64,000 nucleotides of DNA from CAWJAP01 sp963834365 (GCA_963834365.1 CAWIBS010000024.1:62001-126000), one strand, 5' to 3'; shown: positions 1-9,954, counted from the first letter of the stretch. Translations and numbers: made by a program. The notes: generated from the letters alone by a model not told the origin.

Positions 1-653
1 AACCGGCCGAGCCGCGGCTGGACACCGAGTGCGGGAAAGAACGAGGCCTCGGCGAACTGCACGCGGATTTCGGCGGGCGTCGGCGCCCCGCGCCCAGCGT
101 CATCTGCCGCGGCTGCGTGAAGGCGGACACCGATTCGAGCGCCGGCAGGCTGCGCAGGTCGTCGATGTCCGGATACGTGAGGTTGCGGGCGAAGGCGGTC
201 AGGGACAGCGTCGGGCCGATTGGCGTAGACGAGCCGCAGCCGATCCGCGTCGACGAGATGGTCGGGCGGCGCGCAGCAGCAGCCGATCGACGATGTCGAA
301 CATCGTCGCGTTGGCGCCGATGCCGAGTGCCAGCATCAGGACCACGGCGACGGTGACGCCGGGGGTCGCGCCGGAGGCCCCTCGCTGCGTGACGGAGGTT
401 CTGCCACATCGTGTCCGAGGATCATGCGTCGTGCCTTTCGTCGAAGGTCCGCCCGATCGATCCGGGCGAGGGTGTGCTGGTAGCCGGCGGCGGTCGCCGA
501 ACCGCCGCTCCGCCTCGAGCCTGCCTGCGGTCGGGCGACCAGCCCTGAGCGACGAGCGACTCGATGGCTTCCGTCGAAATGGAACTCGAGCTCGGCGTCA
601 ATCTCGCCTCCGGCGGGTCAGCGGCGATGGCGAGCGGCGGCGTCCGGCGGTCA
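1..653 (-). pseudogene. ADOP-type permease, 5' part only, several frame breaks
   Basis: Read on the minus strand from the PadR stop, pieces of an ADOP permease appear in alternating frames. First comes the amphipathic N-terminal piece EIDAELEFHF, then an arginine-rich linker, then LALGIGANATMFDIVDRLLL-like sequence of the first membrane segment, then the start of the periplasmic MacB_PCD domain. No single frame stays open for more than a short stretch, so at least four indels are needed. The gene starts at or beside the PadR stop (ATG overlapping it) and runs off the left edge, so its end is unknown. It could be a decayed gene or a poorly sequenced region. The PadR next to it is broken in the same way, which favours sequence error. 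Family assignment rests on motif recognition only. Confidence 0.6.
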
Positions 654-985
654 TGTCAGGCGTCCTGTCTTGCGGCGATCACGCGTGAAGACCGCGTCGG
701 AAAACTGCTCCAGCTGCCGCTCGCCGCTGCGGAGCTGTTGGCGTCCCTTCAGCCGTCAGGCGGTAGTACTTCGCCCGCCGGCCCTTCGGCGACGTCCGCC
801 ACTCGTGATCGAGCCAGCCGCGTCCTTCCATGCGGTGCAGCGAGGCGTAGAGCGCGCCGTCCTCGATCCGGATGGTGTCGCCGCGTCACGCGGCGGATCC
901 AGTCCACGACGTCGTAGCCGTGGAGCGGCCCGTCGGCAAGGGCCTTCAGGACGAGGAGGTCGAGCGTGCCCTGGATGAAATTCAT
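651..985 (-). CDS. PadR-family transcriptional regulator (two +1 frameshifts)
   Basis: This is a small winged-helix repressor of the PadR family, expected to control the ADOP permease that follows. Translation from ATG 985 gives MNFIQGTLDLLVLKALADGP and LHGYDV, the family's N-terminal helix and recognition region. The frame then breaks near 881. Dropping one base restores the run through the wing (ALYASLHRMEGRGWL, KGRRAKYYRLTAEG). A second extra base near 763 must be dropped to reach the C-terminal helix and the TGA at 653-651. The repaired protein is about 110 residues, the normal PadR length. A 5-5-5 palindrome lies just upstream. The family call is firm; whether the gene is really broken is not. 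Confidence 0.75.
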
Positions 986-1003
986 GCCGTCTGTGACCGT
1001 TGA

Positions 1004-1018
1004 CCACACATATTGTGG
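1004..1018. promoter_or_regulatory. Palindrome in the PadR promoter region
   Basis: CCACA-CATAT-TGTGG is a perfect inverted repeat with 5-base arms and a 5-base centre. It lies 19 bases upstream of the PadR start at 985. PadR proteins usually repress their own promoter through such AT-centred palindromes, so this is a candidate autoregulatory operator. The site is seen directly; its role is inferred. Confidence 0.4.
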
Positions 1019-1115
1019 CCAAGCCTACACCATCAGACGGGATTAGGGCTCGGAAGGTTCGGGTGGCGCCGCCTTAGCGGCGCAGCCGAGCTCTGATGTG
1101 GGGGAGCTGAACGGA

Positions 1116-3775
1116 TCAATCTTGCCTGAGCGCCGTCGACCGGGTCGATCCGTCCGGCGCGCAGCGCAGGAATCAGCGCCGCACATGCACATGCCGTGAC
1201 GATGCAGAGCAGGCTGGCGGCGTAGGCGACCGGATCGAAGAGACGCACGGCCGACCCGATTTGCGCTGCCAAAGGCGTCGCCAGGAGCGCGGCGCCGAGC
1301 GCGGCCGTGAGGCTGCTGCCGAGGAGCAGCCCGATGCCGACGGGACGAGCCGACTGTGACAGCACGAGCGCGCCGATGCTTTGCCTGGTCGCGCCAAGCG
1401 CCATCCGCACGCCGATCTCCCTGGTGCGTTGCTCGACGAGATACGACAGCACGCTGAACAGGCCCGACAAGGTCAGCAGAAGCGCCAGCGCTCCAAGCAC
1501 CAGCGTGAGCCAGAACGGAATCCCCAGAAGATACGCTTCCATGCGCGCGATGGTCCGCAGCGTGGAGACCTCGCCCATGTTCGGATCGATCGCCGCGAGC
1601 CGGCCGACGAGTACATGGCGCGCGCGTTCGGAATCGCCGCGCACACGCATTGTCAGCGACGTCCTGGCCGCCTCGGCGCCGATGGGGACGTAGACGCCAG
1701 CCCCCGCGGCTCTCACGCCGCCCAACCGAAAGCCGGCCACGTTCCGAGCAATGCCGACGACGACACGAGTGCGCGAGAGAAGCGGCGGGGCATCCGGCTC
1801 CTGTCCTTCACTGTTCGGGTCCGGCTCGAGTCGCAGGACCTGCCCGACTGCGTCGCGACCCGGCCACAGCTGGCGCGCGATGCTTTCCGATACGACCGCC
1901 ACCGCGGCCCCTGCGGTCCGCTCGGCCTGCGTGAAGCCGCGTCCGCGGACGACATCGATGCCGAGGACGCTGAAGTATTCCGGCGAGACAAACTTGTACG
2001 CGACGGTCGACGTGCCGGTCGCGCCGCCGGCAAACGCAGCATGTCCGCCCAGCCCGCCGGGCCACGAGGCCGCAACCGAGGCAACGGACGGCTCGCGCCT
2101 CACGACTTCGAGGATGGCTCCCCGCCTCTGTTCGTTCAGGATGGCGATGCTGACGATATCCGCCGTGCGGATGCCGGGATCGACCGCCGCGGCCGCCCGC
2201 GCGCTGCGCAGGAAGACGGCGGCGCAGATGAGGAGCAGCACCGATCCGGTGACCTGAAGCGCGACGAGCGCGTTCCGGGCGCGGCCGGGACGGGCATCAC
2301 GCACGACCTCGCCGCGAATCGCCCGGACCAGCTCGAGCCGGGTGGCCTGAAGCGCAGGCGCGAGCGCGAACGACAGGGTAGCTGCCATCGCGCCGCCGAC
2401 CAGGAACAACGCCACCCGCCAGTCCGCTGGCGGCGCGGCGAGACGAATGTCTCCGAAGTCGGGCGGGAAGGTGCTCGTCACCGCGTAGACGACGGCTGCG
2501 AGTACGAGCCGTGAAATGTCCGAGGGCGAGCGCAGCGGACACCAGTGCGAGCAGCAGGCTTTCGGTGAGCAACTGCCAGATGATGCGGCGCCGCGACGCG
2601 CCAATCGCCAGCCGGATGCCAAGTTCGCGCTGGCGCGCGACCGCGCGCGCGAGCAGCAAATTGGCCACGTTTGCGCACCCGATCATCAGGATGAGACCGA
2701 ACGCAAAAAAGAGCGGCATGAACAGCAGCAGGAGGTCGGCCGACAGCGGGACCGTGCCCTGCCGGGGTTCCAGGACGAGGCTCCTGGCGGGCCGCTCGAC
2801 GGAACGTTCAGCCGCACGCTGCGCGTCCCACGCGAGGAGCTGCGCGAGCGCCTGACCGCGCGACAGGCCGGGCTTCAGCCGCCCGACGATGTGGAGGCCA
2901 ACGGAGTCTTCGCGCCCCCGGTCGCCGCGGCGGAACTCGCCGAGGAGCGAGAGCGGCGCCCAGTAGTCCGGCGAAGCGGGCGTGAGTCCTCGAAAGCCTT
3001 CCGCCATCACACCGACAACGTGGAACGGCGCTCCGTTCAGCAGGACCGTGCGGTTGAGCACGCCGGGATCGCCCGCAAAATGCCGGGACCAGGCGCGATG
3101 GCTGAGGACAATGACCGGCCGCCCGCCCGGCCCGTCATCCGAGGGTGTGAGCGTCCGCCCGCGCGCGGCACGGACGCCGAGGATCTGGAAGAAGTTCCCC
3201 GTGACGAGCGGGCCCTCCATCCTGCGGCCCTCGATCCAGCTGTCGATGTCCGGCGTCCTCGCGAAGGCATCGGAGAACACACCCGTCTCGCGGACGAGCG
3301 ACTCATATTGCGCACGCGTAAAGGCCTCGGGCCCCGTATTGGCCGATCGCTGACGTTCGACAGCGAACAGCTCGTGCGGGTCGCGCACCTCGTCGACCCG
3401 AAAGATGAATGCGTTGAGGAGCGTGAACACGACGGTCACCAGCCCGAGGCCGAGCCCTACCGTCGTGACGATCGTCAGAGCCACCAGGGGCGCCCGGCGG
3501 AACGAGCGACCGGCGTAACGGACGTCTCGCACCACATTGTCGAACAGCGCCGTGCCACGCGCGTCACGGCATGCGTCCTTGATTGGCTCGACGCCGCCAA
3601 ACAGCCGGCGTGCGTGAAGGCGCGCCGCGTCGCGCGACAGGCCGCTCGCCTGCAGCCGCTCGGTTTCGCGTTCCAGATGGAACTGCAGTTCTTCGCGCAG
3701 ATCGGATTCACGGCGATCGCGGAAGAACAAGGATCGCAGCCGACTTTGCAGGATGTGCCGGAGGCGCACGATCAC
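1116..3775 (-). CDS. ADOP-type FtsX/MacB-like permease (frameshifts near 2519 and 1133)
   Basis: This is an inner-membrane permease of the acidobacterial duplicated orphan permease type: an N-terminal soluble helix-rich domain, a first membrane segment, then two MacB_PCD-FtsX units, with no ATPase beside it. The start is GTG 3775, whose GTGA overlaps the PadR stop, so the two genes are translationally coupled. The N-terminal domain (LREELQFHLERETERLQASG) is followed by membrane segment LTIVTTVGLGLGLVTVVFTL. The middle FtsX unit shows the hallmark LILMIGCANVANLLLARAVA. One extra base near 2519 breaks the frame, and the second half continues with EIGVRMALGAT near its end. A further extra base near 1133 hides the natural end IDPVDALRQD, stop at 1116. 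The substrate is unknown; MacB-like export or mechanotransmission needs an ATPase encoded elsewhere. Confidence 0.85.
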
Positions 3776-4101
3776 GTCCTCTGCAGCACGAGGTCGACGC
3801 CGGCCGAGAGGCGGTCCCACTTCGAGACTTCGATGGCGAGCTGCGTGCGGCCGGCCTTCGTCAGCGAATAGAAGCGCGCGCGACGATTGTTCTCCGACGC
3901 GCCCCAGTCGGCGGTGATCCAGCCCTGGTGCTCGAGGCGGTGCAGCGCGGGATAGAGAGAGCCCTGCTGGACGCGCAGCAAGTCGTCGGAAATCTGCTGT
4001 ATGCGCTGCGCGATCGCCCAGCCGTGCATCGGCTGGAGGGCAATCGTCCTCATGATCAAGAGGTCAAGGGTCCCTTGCAGGACATCCGTCTGGTCGCTCA
4101 T
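3772..4101 (-). CDS. PadR-family transcriptional regulator
   Basis: This intact 109-residue winged-helix regulator starts at ATG 4101, behind the ribosome site AGAGAGG. It begins with MSDQTDVLQGTLDLLIMRTI and carries the PadR signatures MHGWAIAQRIQQIS, QGSLYPALHRLEHQGWI and RRARFYSLTKAGR. It ends in TGA 3774-3772, overlapping the GTG of the permease behind it. This gives a two-gene operon in which the regulator probably represses itself and the permease until a ligand binds. The ligand is unknown. Family assignment is certain from the sequence pattern; the regulatory role is inferred from gene order. Confidence 0.9.
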   Translation of the reverse strand: MSDQTDVLQGTLDLLIMRTIALQPMHGWAIAQRIQQISDDLLRVQQGSLYPALHRLEHQGWITADWGASENNRRARFYSLTKAGRTQLAIEVSKWDRLSAGVDLVLQRT

Positions 4102-4175
4102 GCGCCTCTCTTGTAGATTCGCATAGGGAAAGGACGGAGGCTGGCCGGAAAAAGTTCCTAGAGTTCGTTTTGCAG

Positions 4176-4924
4176 TCACTTCAGCAGCCACCGAAACACA
4201 TCCTGCATGAACTGCTGGCACTGGTAGTCCTGAACACCTTCCCAGCTGGTCATGTACAGGGAAACCATGCCGTCGCCCATCGCGACGACCTTCCCGCCGT
4301 TCTCCACCTCCTTGAATGCGCCGAAGGGATGGGCATCTGACCGGTCATTGAAGGCGAACGGAGTGCCACCCGTGACCGTCCTGGCGCCGTGATACGAGAT
4401 CTTCAAGGGCTTGTCGGTAACGAGGCCCGCTTTGGTGTGGCCGCCCGCCAGCGAATCGGGGCTTTCGTCACCGAACTGCATGCCGAACGGACGGATAAGC
4501 TCGTTCACGTTGGTCTGCTCCAGGGTCGACCACATGTCCTGATCCATCACCAGGAACAGCGAACCGCCGCCGGCGATGTACTTCGAGATGGCACTGACCT
4601 CACCGGGTGTGTACTTTGCGGAAGGAATATGGATGAACAGCAGGTCGCATCCTTCCAGGTCCTTTGGGTGTAATTTCCTTCTTCAGATAGGACAGGCTCG
4701 CGTCTACAGCGGTAGCGGTCTTGAGCAAGTTCTCCGGTCATGTATTTCACCCGCTCGATCATTTTCACGTCCATGCCTGGCATGTCCGCGGGGTCGCGCC
4801 AGAATCTCTGCTGGTGACCAACGTCCATACAGATGCGGTTCTTCGCCGGCGTGGCAGGTTGAGCATTTGCGGAGAGGCCTGCCGAGAGACTGAAAAGGAG
4901 AGTGAAAAGTGTGATTGGCTTCAT
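4176..4924 (-). CDS. Secreted DUF4350/ThuA-like glutamine-amidotransferase-fold protein (two frameshifts)
   Basis: The gene starts at ATG 4924 with a signal peptide (MKPITLFTLLFSLSAGLSA, cleavage after ANA). The frame breaks near 4703 and again near 4665. Dropping one base at each site gives a continuous protein of about 248 residues. The middle reads CDLLFIHIPSAKYTPGEV then YIAGGGSLFLVMD, which is the strand-loop pattern of class I glutamine-amidotransferase-like domains such as DUF4350 and ThuA. The C-terminal part keeps GGKVVAMGDGMVSLYMTSW, a second typical strand with a small-residue turn. No catalytic Cys is evident in the expected nucleophile position, so enzyme activity is doubtful. 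Such domains often bind ligands or sit beside export systems. Family assignment is moderate. Confidence 0.5.
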
Positions 4925-5060
4925 TTCACGGGTCCTTTCTTCACGGCGTACGCGGACGCCAGGCCGGCGCTGATCAGGGTTGCCGCTACGACGATGAAGG
5001 CGGTGGGGTCGCCAGGACCGACGCCGGGCACCATGCCGCGCATGCCAACGGCGTCCAAAG
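4921..5060 (-). pseudogene. Possible ADOP permease 3' remnant
   Basis: Directly upstream of the DUF4350-like gene, the minus strand reads GMRGMVPGVGPGDPTAFIVV and then AATLISAGLASAY before a stop at 4921-4923 that overlaps the next gene's start. The order RGM(L)FGVGPGDPTAF, hydrophobic segment, then ASY resembles the last membrane segment of ADOP permeases, but the usual PARRAxRVDP end is replaced. It may be the stump of a lost permease. The match is short, so this is tentative. Confidence 0.35.
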
Positions 5061-5657
5061 AGCATGCCATTTGGTCCTATGGAGTATCCAAAGGACTGAC
5101 AGCCGTTCGTCTCGCGTACGCGTAACTCGGTAGCCGTGGTCGAGGTACATCCCCTTCCCAGGACTGGACGGACGACGTCCGGGATCGCACGGATCGCGCC
5201 ACCGCGTGTAAGAGCTTCGGGGCGGACGCCCTTGCGTACCGAAGGGGCACTGGACGCGCTCTATGACGGCCATACGCAGCTGAACACCAATGCGCCCGAT
5301 TCGTGGCGGCCGGCGCCCTATGGTCTGTGGGCACAGCTGCCCAATGGCCGCTACGTCGTGACAGCGAAAGGTCCGCGCCTGGTGCAACTACGCGGCGCGA
5401 ACCCGGCGGTGACGGCGCCGGACGGCGCACGCTCGAGACTTCGCCGCGAGAAAGGCCGCGAGGCGGTGGCGCACGTCATACACGAGTATCGCGGCGGGCA
5501 GTGGCGTCCGGGCGAACCGACGGCCGGCGAACGCCTGGGTCGAACTCACAGGGACGAAGTGGCCCCGGAGGGGGATGACTGCCCACAAGGCGATGGCCAA
5601 CGCCGGCGGCGCCCGCTACCATCGTTGCGCCACACGTCGCCTGCCGGGGAGGACCGC
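5061..5657. other. Unassigned stretch, no recognised gene
   Basis: About 600 bases between the stump above and the beta-barrel gene. An open frame on the plus strand runs through the second half into the next gene without a convincing start or ribosome site, and its translation (for example APYGLWAQLPNGRYVV) matches no family I recognise. The minus strand gives only arginine-rich shadow frames. It may contain a decayed gene; no repeats, terminator or RNA gene were seen. Confidence 0.4.
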
Positions 5658-6260
5658 ATGCGGAAGCACCCATACCGTTACGTCGTCATCGCCTCGAGTG
5701 CGATCGCGATCGGAGCGCTGGTGGCCGTTCCGGCAACGGCGCAGACCGCGCAGTTCGGCCAGCCAGCCCCACCCGAGAGCAAGCCGCATGTCAGCGTCAC
5801 GCCGTTCATGGCGCTCGGCGACGACTTCGCCCCGGGCGGTGGACTGTCGTTCACGTTTCCACTCACGCGCCGGCTCTCGCTCGAAGCCGAGGGGAGCATC
5901 GGCACCGACGCGATGCGATCCGGCGCCAGCCTGCTCGTCGACCTCGTACGCATCGGACGCTTCACCACCTACGCGGCCGCCGGCGGGGGAGTCCAGCGCG
6001 ACGAAGTCGACCACTACCTCGTGGTCCCGGATCTGGATCGAATCATCGGCGGATACCCGGACTTGCGCGGCTACCCCTACCCGGACCTCGTTCGCAAGAA
6101 GACCGAGTTCGCGATCGGCATCGGCGGCGGCGTCACGGTGCCGCTCGGTCCGAAATGGAGCTACCGTGCCGATTTCCGCTGGTACAACCCGAAGGCCGAA
6201 TGGCCCGAGAGCTGGCGGGCCTACAACGGCCTCAGCTTTCGGCTCGGCGAGCCGCACTGA
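5658..6260 (+). CDS. Secreted small outer-membrane beta-barrel-like protein
   Basis: The start ATG 5658 is chosen over the longer open frame because GGGGAGGA lies just upstream and the protein then begins with a clean signal peptide (MRKHPYRYVVIASSAIAIGA, cleavage near TAQ at about residue 30). The 200-residue product has alternating hydrophobic and glycine/aromatic-rich segments: VSVTPFMALGDDFAPGGGLS, a paired LSLEAEGSIG strand, FAIGIGGGVTVPLGPKWSYR and a last strand LSFRLGEPH. This is the layout of a small porin-like or OmpA-like barrel. No enzymatic motif is visible. Function is unknown; it acts in the outer membrane by inference. Confidence 0.6.
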   Translation: MRKHPYRYVVIASSAIAIGALVAVPATAQTAQFGQPAPPESKPHVSVTPFMALGDDFAPGGGLSFTFPLTRRLSLEAEGSIGTDAMRSGASLLVDLVRIGRFTTYAAAGGGVQRDEVDHYLVVPDLDRIIGGYPDLRGYPYPDLVRKKTEFAIGIGGGVTVPLGPKWSYRADFRWYNPKAEWPESWRAYNGLSFRLGEPH

Positions 6261-6477
6261 CGCAGGCGCGTAAACAAACCGCGAGCGCCACGGCGCAGAC
6301 TTGCCGTGGCGCGACCACGCGCCTCTCGATGTGACGGTCCCCACCCCACCAGGAGCGGCGGCACCCGGCTGCCGCAGTCGCCCCCGCGGCAGCAAGCGAC
6401 GTCCAGGTTCTGTTCCCGTTCTCGGTCTCGAGGGGCCGGCTCACTCCTCCGAACGTTCGTCCCGCCTTCGCTAAATT

Positions 6478-6491
6478 TGAAACACGTTTCA
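6478..6491. promoter_or_regulatory. Candidate IclR-type operator, site 1
   Basis: TGAAAC-AC-GTTTCA is a perfect 6+2+6 palindrome six bases upstream of the -35 hexamer of the TonB receptor promoter. With its flanks (6469-6494) it matches 22 of 26 positions of a second site at 19401-19426. Its style resembles operators of IclR-family hexuronate regulators such as KdgR, but with a two-base centre instead of three. An IclR gene lies in the same locus. Confidence 0.6.
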
Positions 6492-6497
6492 TTTGTG

Positions 6498-6526
6498 TTG
6501 ACAAATTGGAAATTTGTCGGTAGAAC
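6498..6526 (+). promoter_or_regulatory. Sigma-70-like promoter of the TonB receptor
   Basis: A perfect TTGACA at 6498-6503 is followed after 17 bases by TAGAAC (6521-6526, four of six matches to the -10 consensus). It lies about 55 bases before the start codon and directly behind operator site 1. Confidence 0.55.
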
Positions 6527-6580
6527 TGGTGCCGACTTTCGATTTCAGGCGTCGGCTCGGAGGAGTTCGGAGGAGGCTTT

Positions 6581-9500
6581 ATGTTCCTGCAGAGGCCAGT
6601 GGTTCTGGCGATTGTTCTCGCGGCTTTGATTGCCGTTCCGCGGCCGCTCGCGGCGCAGACCACGACGGGCGCCATCGCCGGCGTCGCGCGCGACGCCGAC
6701 GGCGACGTCGTGCCGGGCGTCACCATCCGCGCGCGTCACGAAGGCACCAATGCCGAGGCCGACACCGTCAGCGACGCGCAGGGACTCTACTCGCTGCGCG
6801 GGCTGGCGGTCGGCCACTACACCGTGACGGCGGAGCTCGCTGGCTTCCAGACGTTCCAGGCGCCCGGCGTCATCGTCCGGGTCAACGACGAGGTACGCCT
6901 CGACGTGAGTCTCCGCGTCGGCGCCGTCACCGAGACGGTGACCGTCAGCGGCTCGGCGCGCGTGGTGGACACCAACAGCAGCACCCTGCGGACGGTGGTC
7001 GATCAACAGCGCATCGAGAACCTCCCGCTGAACGGCAGGAACCCCACGCAGCTGATGACGCTCGTCGCCGGCGTGCTGCCGGACACGACGACCAGCCTCA
7101 CCTCCGGCGCGACCTATCCGGGCGTGCAGCCGGTGTCCTCGGGCGGCGCGCGCGCCAACACCACCAACTACGTGCTCGACGGCGGGTCGAACAACGACCA
7201 CTACAGCAACGCGCCCAACCCGATGCCGAATCCGGACGCGCTCCAGGAATTCAGCGTCCAGACCAACAGCTTCAGCGCCGAGTACGGGCGCAACGCCGGC
7301 GCGATCGTCAACGCCGTGACGCGGGCGGGGAGCAACAAGTTCCAGGGCGTGGCCTTCGGGTACCTGCGGCATCACGAGATGAACGCGTCGAACTTCTTCA
7401 CGCCGGGGCAGAGCGACGGGCTCGAGCGGTATCAATACGGCGGGACCATCGGCGGGCCCATCGTGCGGAGTCGGACGTTCTTCTTCGGCTCGTATCAGGG
7501 CACCGACCAGAAGAGCGCCCCGCAGGATCGCAGCACGCTCGTCCCGACGGCGGCGATGCGCAACGGCGATTTCTCGGCGATTACGCGCCAGCTGCGGAAT
7601 CCGTTCACGGGCCAGCCGTTTCCGGGCAACCAGGTGCCGGTGGCGCTCTTCAACCCGGCGGCCCAGGAGGTTCTGGACGGCTGGATCCCGCAGCCCAACC
7701 CCGGGGCCGGCGACTCGCCGCTGACGCTGAAATACCGGCAGGCGGTCGAGTCGGCGGACCACCAGTACCTCACCCGGCTGGACCACCGGTTCTCGGGCAA
7801 CCACAGCCTCTACGGGCGCTTCTGGGTGTCGCGCGCGTCCACGCCGCCGGTGCTCGAGGACGGCAACGCCATCAACAGCGCCTTCGGCCGCACCTGGCAG
7901 AACACGATCGCGTCGGTGAACGACACCTACGTGATCTCGCCGCGCGTCGTGAACAACCTGGTCGTGACCTTCAACCGCACCAACAACGACAACTTCCATA
8001 TCCTGCCGCCCGACTACGCGTCGCTCGGCATCACCGACGTCTACAACGACGCCGCGCCGCAGTGGTTCTTCAACGTCAACGGCTACTTCGGCATCAACAC
8101 GGGCGACACGAACACCTTCCTGCGCAACGAATTCCAGGTCGTCAACACCACGCGCTGGTCGCTCGGCAGCCACGACCTCGCCTTTGGCGCCGACTACGCG
8201 TACGGGCAGGGCGACATCGTGAACAACTTCCGCGCGAACGGACGGTACACCTTCAACGGATCGGCGCCCTTCTCCGGCGACGCGCTGGTGGACTTCATGC
8301 TCGGCAAGTTCTCGTCGTTCGAGCAGGGCATCGGCGAGTACAAGAACACGCGGATGCACTCGATCGCGCTCTTCGTGCAGGACAACTTCCGCGTCAACTC
8401 GAAGCTGACGCTGAACCTCGGCGTGCGGTGGGATCCGTTCACGGCCTACAAGGACGAGACCAACCGCACGGCGTGCTACCGTCCCGGCGTCGAGTCGCAG
8501 GTCTACACCAACGCGCCGATTGGCGCCGCGTATCCCGGCGACGACCGGTGTCCCGAGGGCGGCTACGGCGCCGACTGGCTGAACCTCGGACCGCGCCTCG
8601 GGTTTGCCTACGATCCCTTCGGCGACGGCCGCACGAGCGTCCGGGCTGGCTACGGCGTGTTCTTCGATCGGCCGAACACCATCGCCACCAACTCGGCGGC
8701 CAACCAGGGCCCGTTCGGCACCGTGATCACGTTCCCGGGCGACGCGAACAACTCCCTGACGACGACCTACGCGGGCCGCACCAACCCGTTCCCGGCCGAT
8801 CCGTTCGACGTGCCGGGCGACGTGGCGTTCGTGCTGCCGCACCAGATGTTCAGCTTCTCGGAGGACTTCGAGAACGGGACGATGCAGACGTGGCACCTGA
8901 CGGTCGAGCGGGAGGTCGTGCCGACCTGGATGGTGCGCGTCGCCTACGCGGGATCGCGCGGCAGCGACCTGCCGATCGGCCGCGAGGTGAATCCGGCCAT
9001 CTACGCCGCCGGCGCGACGACCGCCACCACCAACCAGCGCCGCGCGCTCTTCCCGAACTTCGGCGCGATCACGATGATCGAGCCGACCGGCGGCTCCACG
9101 TATCATGCGCTGCAGCTGTCGGCGGACAAGCGCTTCTCCAAGGGCCTCACGCTCCTGGCGAACTACACGCTCTCGAAGAGCCTGGACCACTCGTCGGAAA
9201 ACAAGCTCACCGGCGCCACGCAGACCGACCCGTTCGATCTCGAGTTCGACTGGGGCCCGGCAAACTTCGACCGCCGCCATCGGCTGGTCACGTCGTGGCT
9301 CTGGGAGATCCCCGGCAAGCCGTCGAACCGGGCGCTTGACGCGATCGTCGGCGGGTGGGCGCTCTCGGGCATCTGGACCTGGCAGAGCGGGCAGCCGTTC
9401 ACGGTCACCAGCGGCGTGGACAACGCGCGGACAGGGACCGGCGGCCAGCGTGTGGATCAGGTCGGCGACCCGGACCTCTCCGGCGACCGCAGCCACGGCG

Positions 9501-9799
9501 AGCAGGTGCAGGCGTGGTTCGACCCGGCCGCCTTCACCGCCAACACGCTCGGCACGTTCGGCAACGTCGGGCGCAACGCCCTGCGCGGGCCACGCTACGC
9601 GACCGTGGACCTGGGGCTTCAGAAGACGTTCCCGCTCACGGACACGGTGAAGACGCAGTTCCGCCTGGAGGCGTTCAACCTGCTGAACAACGTCAACTTT
9701 GGTCTGCCGGTGAGCGCGCAGAACAACGGCAACTTCGGCCGCATTCTGAGCGCCGACAGCCCGCGCATCCTGCAGCTGGCGATGCGGCTGATCTTCTAA
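6581..9799 (+). CDS. Oar-like TonB-dependent receptor, carboxypeptidase-regulatory domain
   Basis: This intact 1072-residue outer-membrane receptor starts at ATG 6581 behind GGAGGAGG-like sequence. It has a signal peptide of about 25 residues (ending PLAAQ) and a carboxypeptidase-regulatory-like beta-sandwich at about 28-112 (TGAIAGVARDADGDVVPGVT). A plug domain at about 130-330 follows, with INE-type sequence IENLPLNGRNPTQLMTLVAG, LDGGSNNDHYSNAP and FSAEYGRNAGAIVNAV. The long barrel ends in LAMRLIF with a terminal Phe, as expected for barrel-assembly recognition. Such Oar-type receptors take up bulky substrates with energy from TonB-ExbBD, encoded elsewhere. Its position at the head of a sugar-catabolic locus and the IclR-type site upstream suggest import of the locus's oligosaccharide substrate. 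The precise ligand is unknown. Confidence 0.93.
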   Translation: MFLQRPVVLAIVLAALIAVPRPLAAQTTTGAIAGVARDADGDVVPGVTIRARHEGTNAEADTVSDAQGLYSLRGLAVGHYTVTAELAGFQTFQAPGVIVRVNDEVRLDVSLRVGAVTETVTVSGSARVVDTNSSTLRTVVDQQRIENLPLNGRNPTQLMTLVAGVLPDTTTSLTSGATYPGVQPVSSGGARANTTNYVLDGGSNNDHYSNAPNPMPNPDALQEFSVQTNSFSAEYGRNAGAIVNAVTRAGSNKFQGVAFGYLRHHEMNASNFFTPGQSDGLERYQYGGTIGGPIVRSRTFFFGSYQGTDQKSAPQDRSTLVPTAAMRNGDFSAITRQLRNPFTGQPFPGNQVPVALFNPAAQEVLDGWIPQPNPGAGDSPLTLKYRQAVESADHQYLTRLDHRFSGNHSLYGRFWVSRASTPPVLEDGNAINSAFGRTWQNTIASVNDTYVISPRVVNNLVVTFNRTNNDNFHILPPDYASLGITDVYNDAAPQWFFNVNGYFGINTGDTNTFLRNEFQVVNTTRWSLGSHDLAFGADYAYGQGDIVNNFRANGRYTFNGSAPFSGDALVDFMLGKFSSFEQGIGEYKNTRMHSIALFVQDNFRVNSKLTLNLGVRWDPFTAYKDETNRTACYRPGVESQVYTNAPIGAAYPGDDRCPEGGYGADWLNLGPRLGFAYDPFGDGRTSVRAGYGVFFDRPNTIATNSAANQGPFGTVITFPGDANNSLTTTYAGRTNPFPADPFDVPGDVAFVLPHQMFSFSEDFENGTMQTWHLTVEREVVPTWMVRVAYAGSRGSDLPIGREVNPAIYAAGATTATTNQRRALFPNFGAITMIEPTGGSTYHALQLSADKRFSKGLTLLANYTLSKSLDHSSENKLTGATQTDPFDLEFDWGPANFDRRHRLVTSWLWEIPGKPSNRALDAIVGGWALSGIWTWQSGQPFTVTSGVDNARTGTGGQRVDQVGDPDLSGDRSHGEQVQAWFDPAAFTANTLGTFGNVGRNALRGPRYATVDLGLQKTFPLTDTVKTQFRLEAFNLLNNVNFGLPVSAQNNGNFGRILSADSPRILQLAMRLIF

Positions 9800-9808
9800 G
9801 CCCGAAGC

Positions 9809-9914
9809 TCACTTGTGTTAGTGATGTGGCGCAGGCCTTCAGGCCTGCCCGGGCCCGCGTTGGCCGGGCTGAAGCCCGGCGCCACCTTGGCGGGCCCGTT
9901 GTCAACACAAGTGA
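9809..9914. repeat. MITE-like palindromic element with 11-bp inverted ends
   Basis: A perfect inverted repeat TCACTTGTGTT (9809-9819) / AACACAAGTGA (9904-9914) encloses two shorter palindromes with CCTTCAGG and GGCTGAAGCC cores. The element lies between the receptor stop and the aldolase gene. It could be a small non-autonomous mobile element, or a hairpin that attenuates transcription between the receptor and the catabolic genes. No target-site duplication is obvious. Confidence 0.6.
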
Positions 9915-9954
9915 ATTCCCGGGGCTAGCGTTCGATCGGGGGCGGCGAAAGAAC

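Larger units (their letters stand above)
6261..6580. other. Intergenic leader of the TonB receptor gene
   Basis: These 320 bases carry no supported gene. The right half holds the candidate IclR-type palindrome and the sigma-70-like promoter listed separately. The remainder shows no repeat or terminator with a U-tract. Confidence 0.5.

Noticed and set aside
1116..3775. Calling the permeases macB
   Set aside because: MacB carries an N-terminal ATPase domain, which is absent in all copies here.
5136..5657. N-terminal extension of the beta-barrel protein
   Set aside because: The open frame continues upstream, but the signal peptide and ribosome site at 5658 fix the start, and the upstream translation is low-complexity arginine-rich.
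6545..9496. A 983-codon open frame antisense to the first TonB receptor
   Set aside because: Valine/arginine-rich shadow frame with no family resemblance; the plus-strand receptor is complete with signal peptide and terminal Phe.
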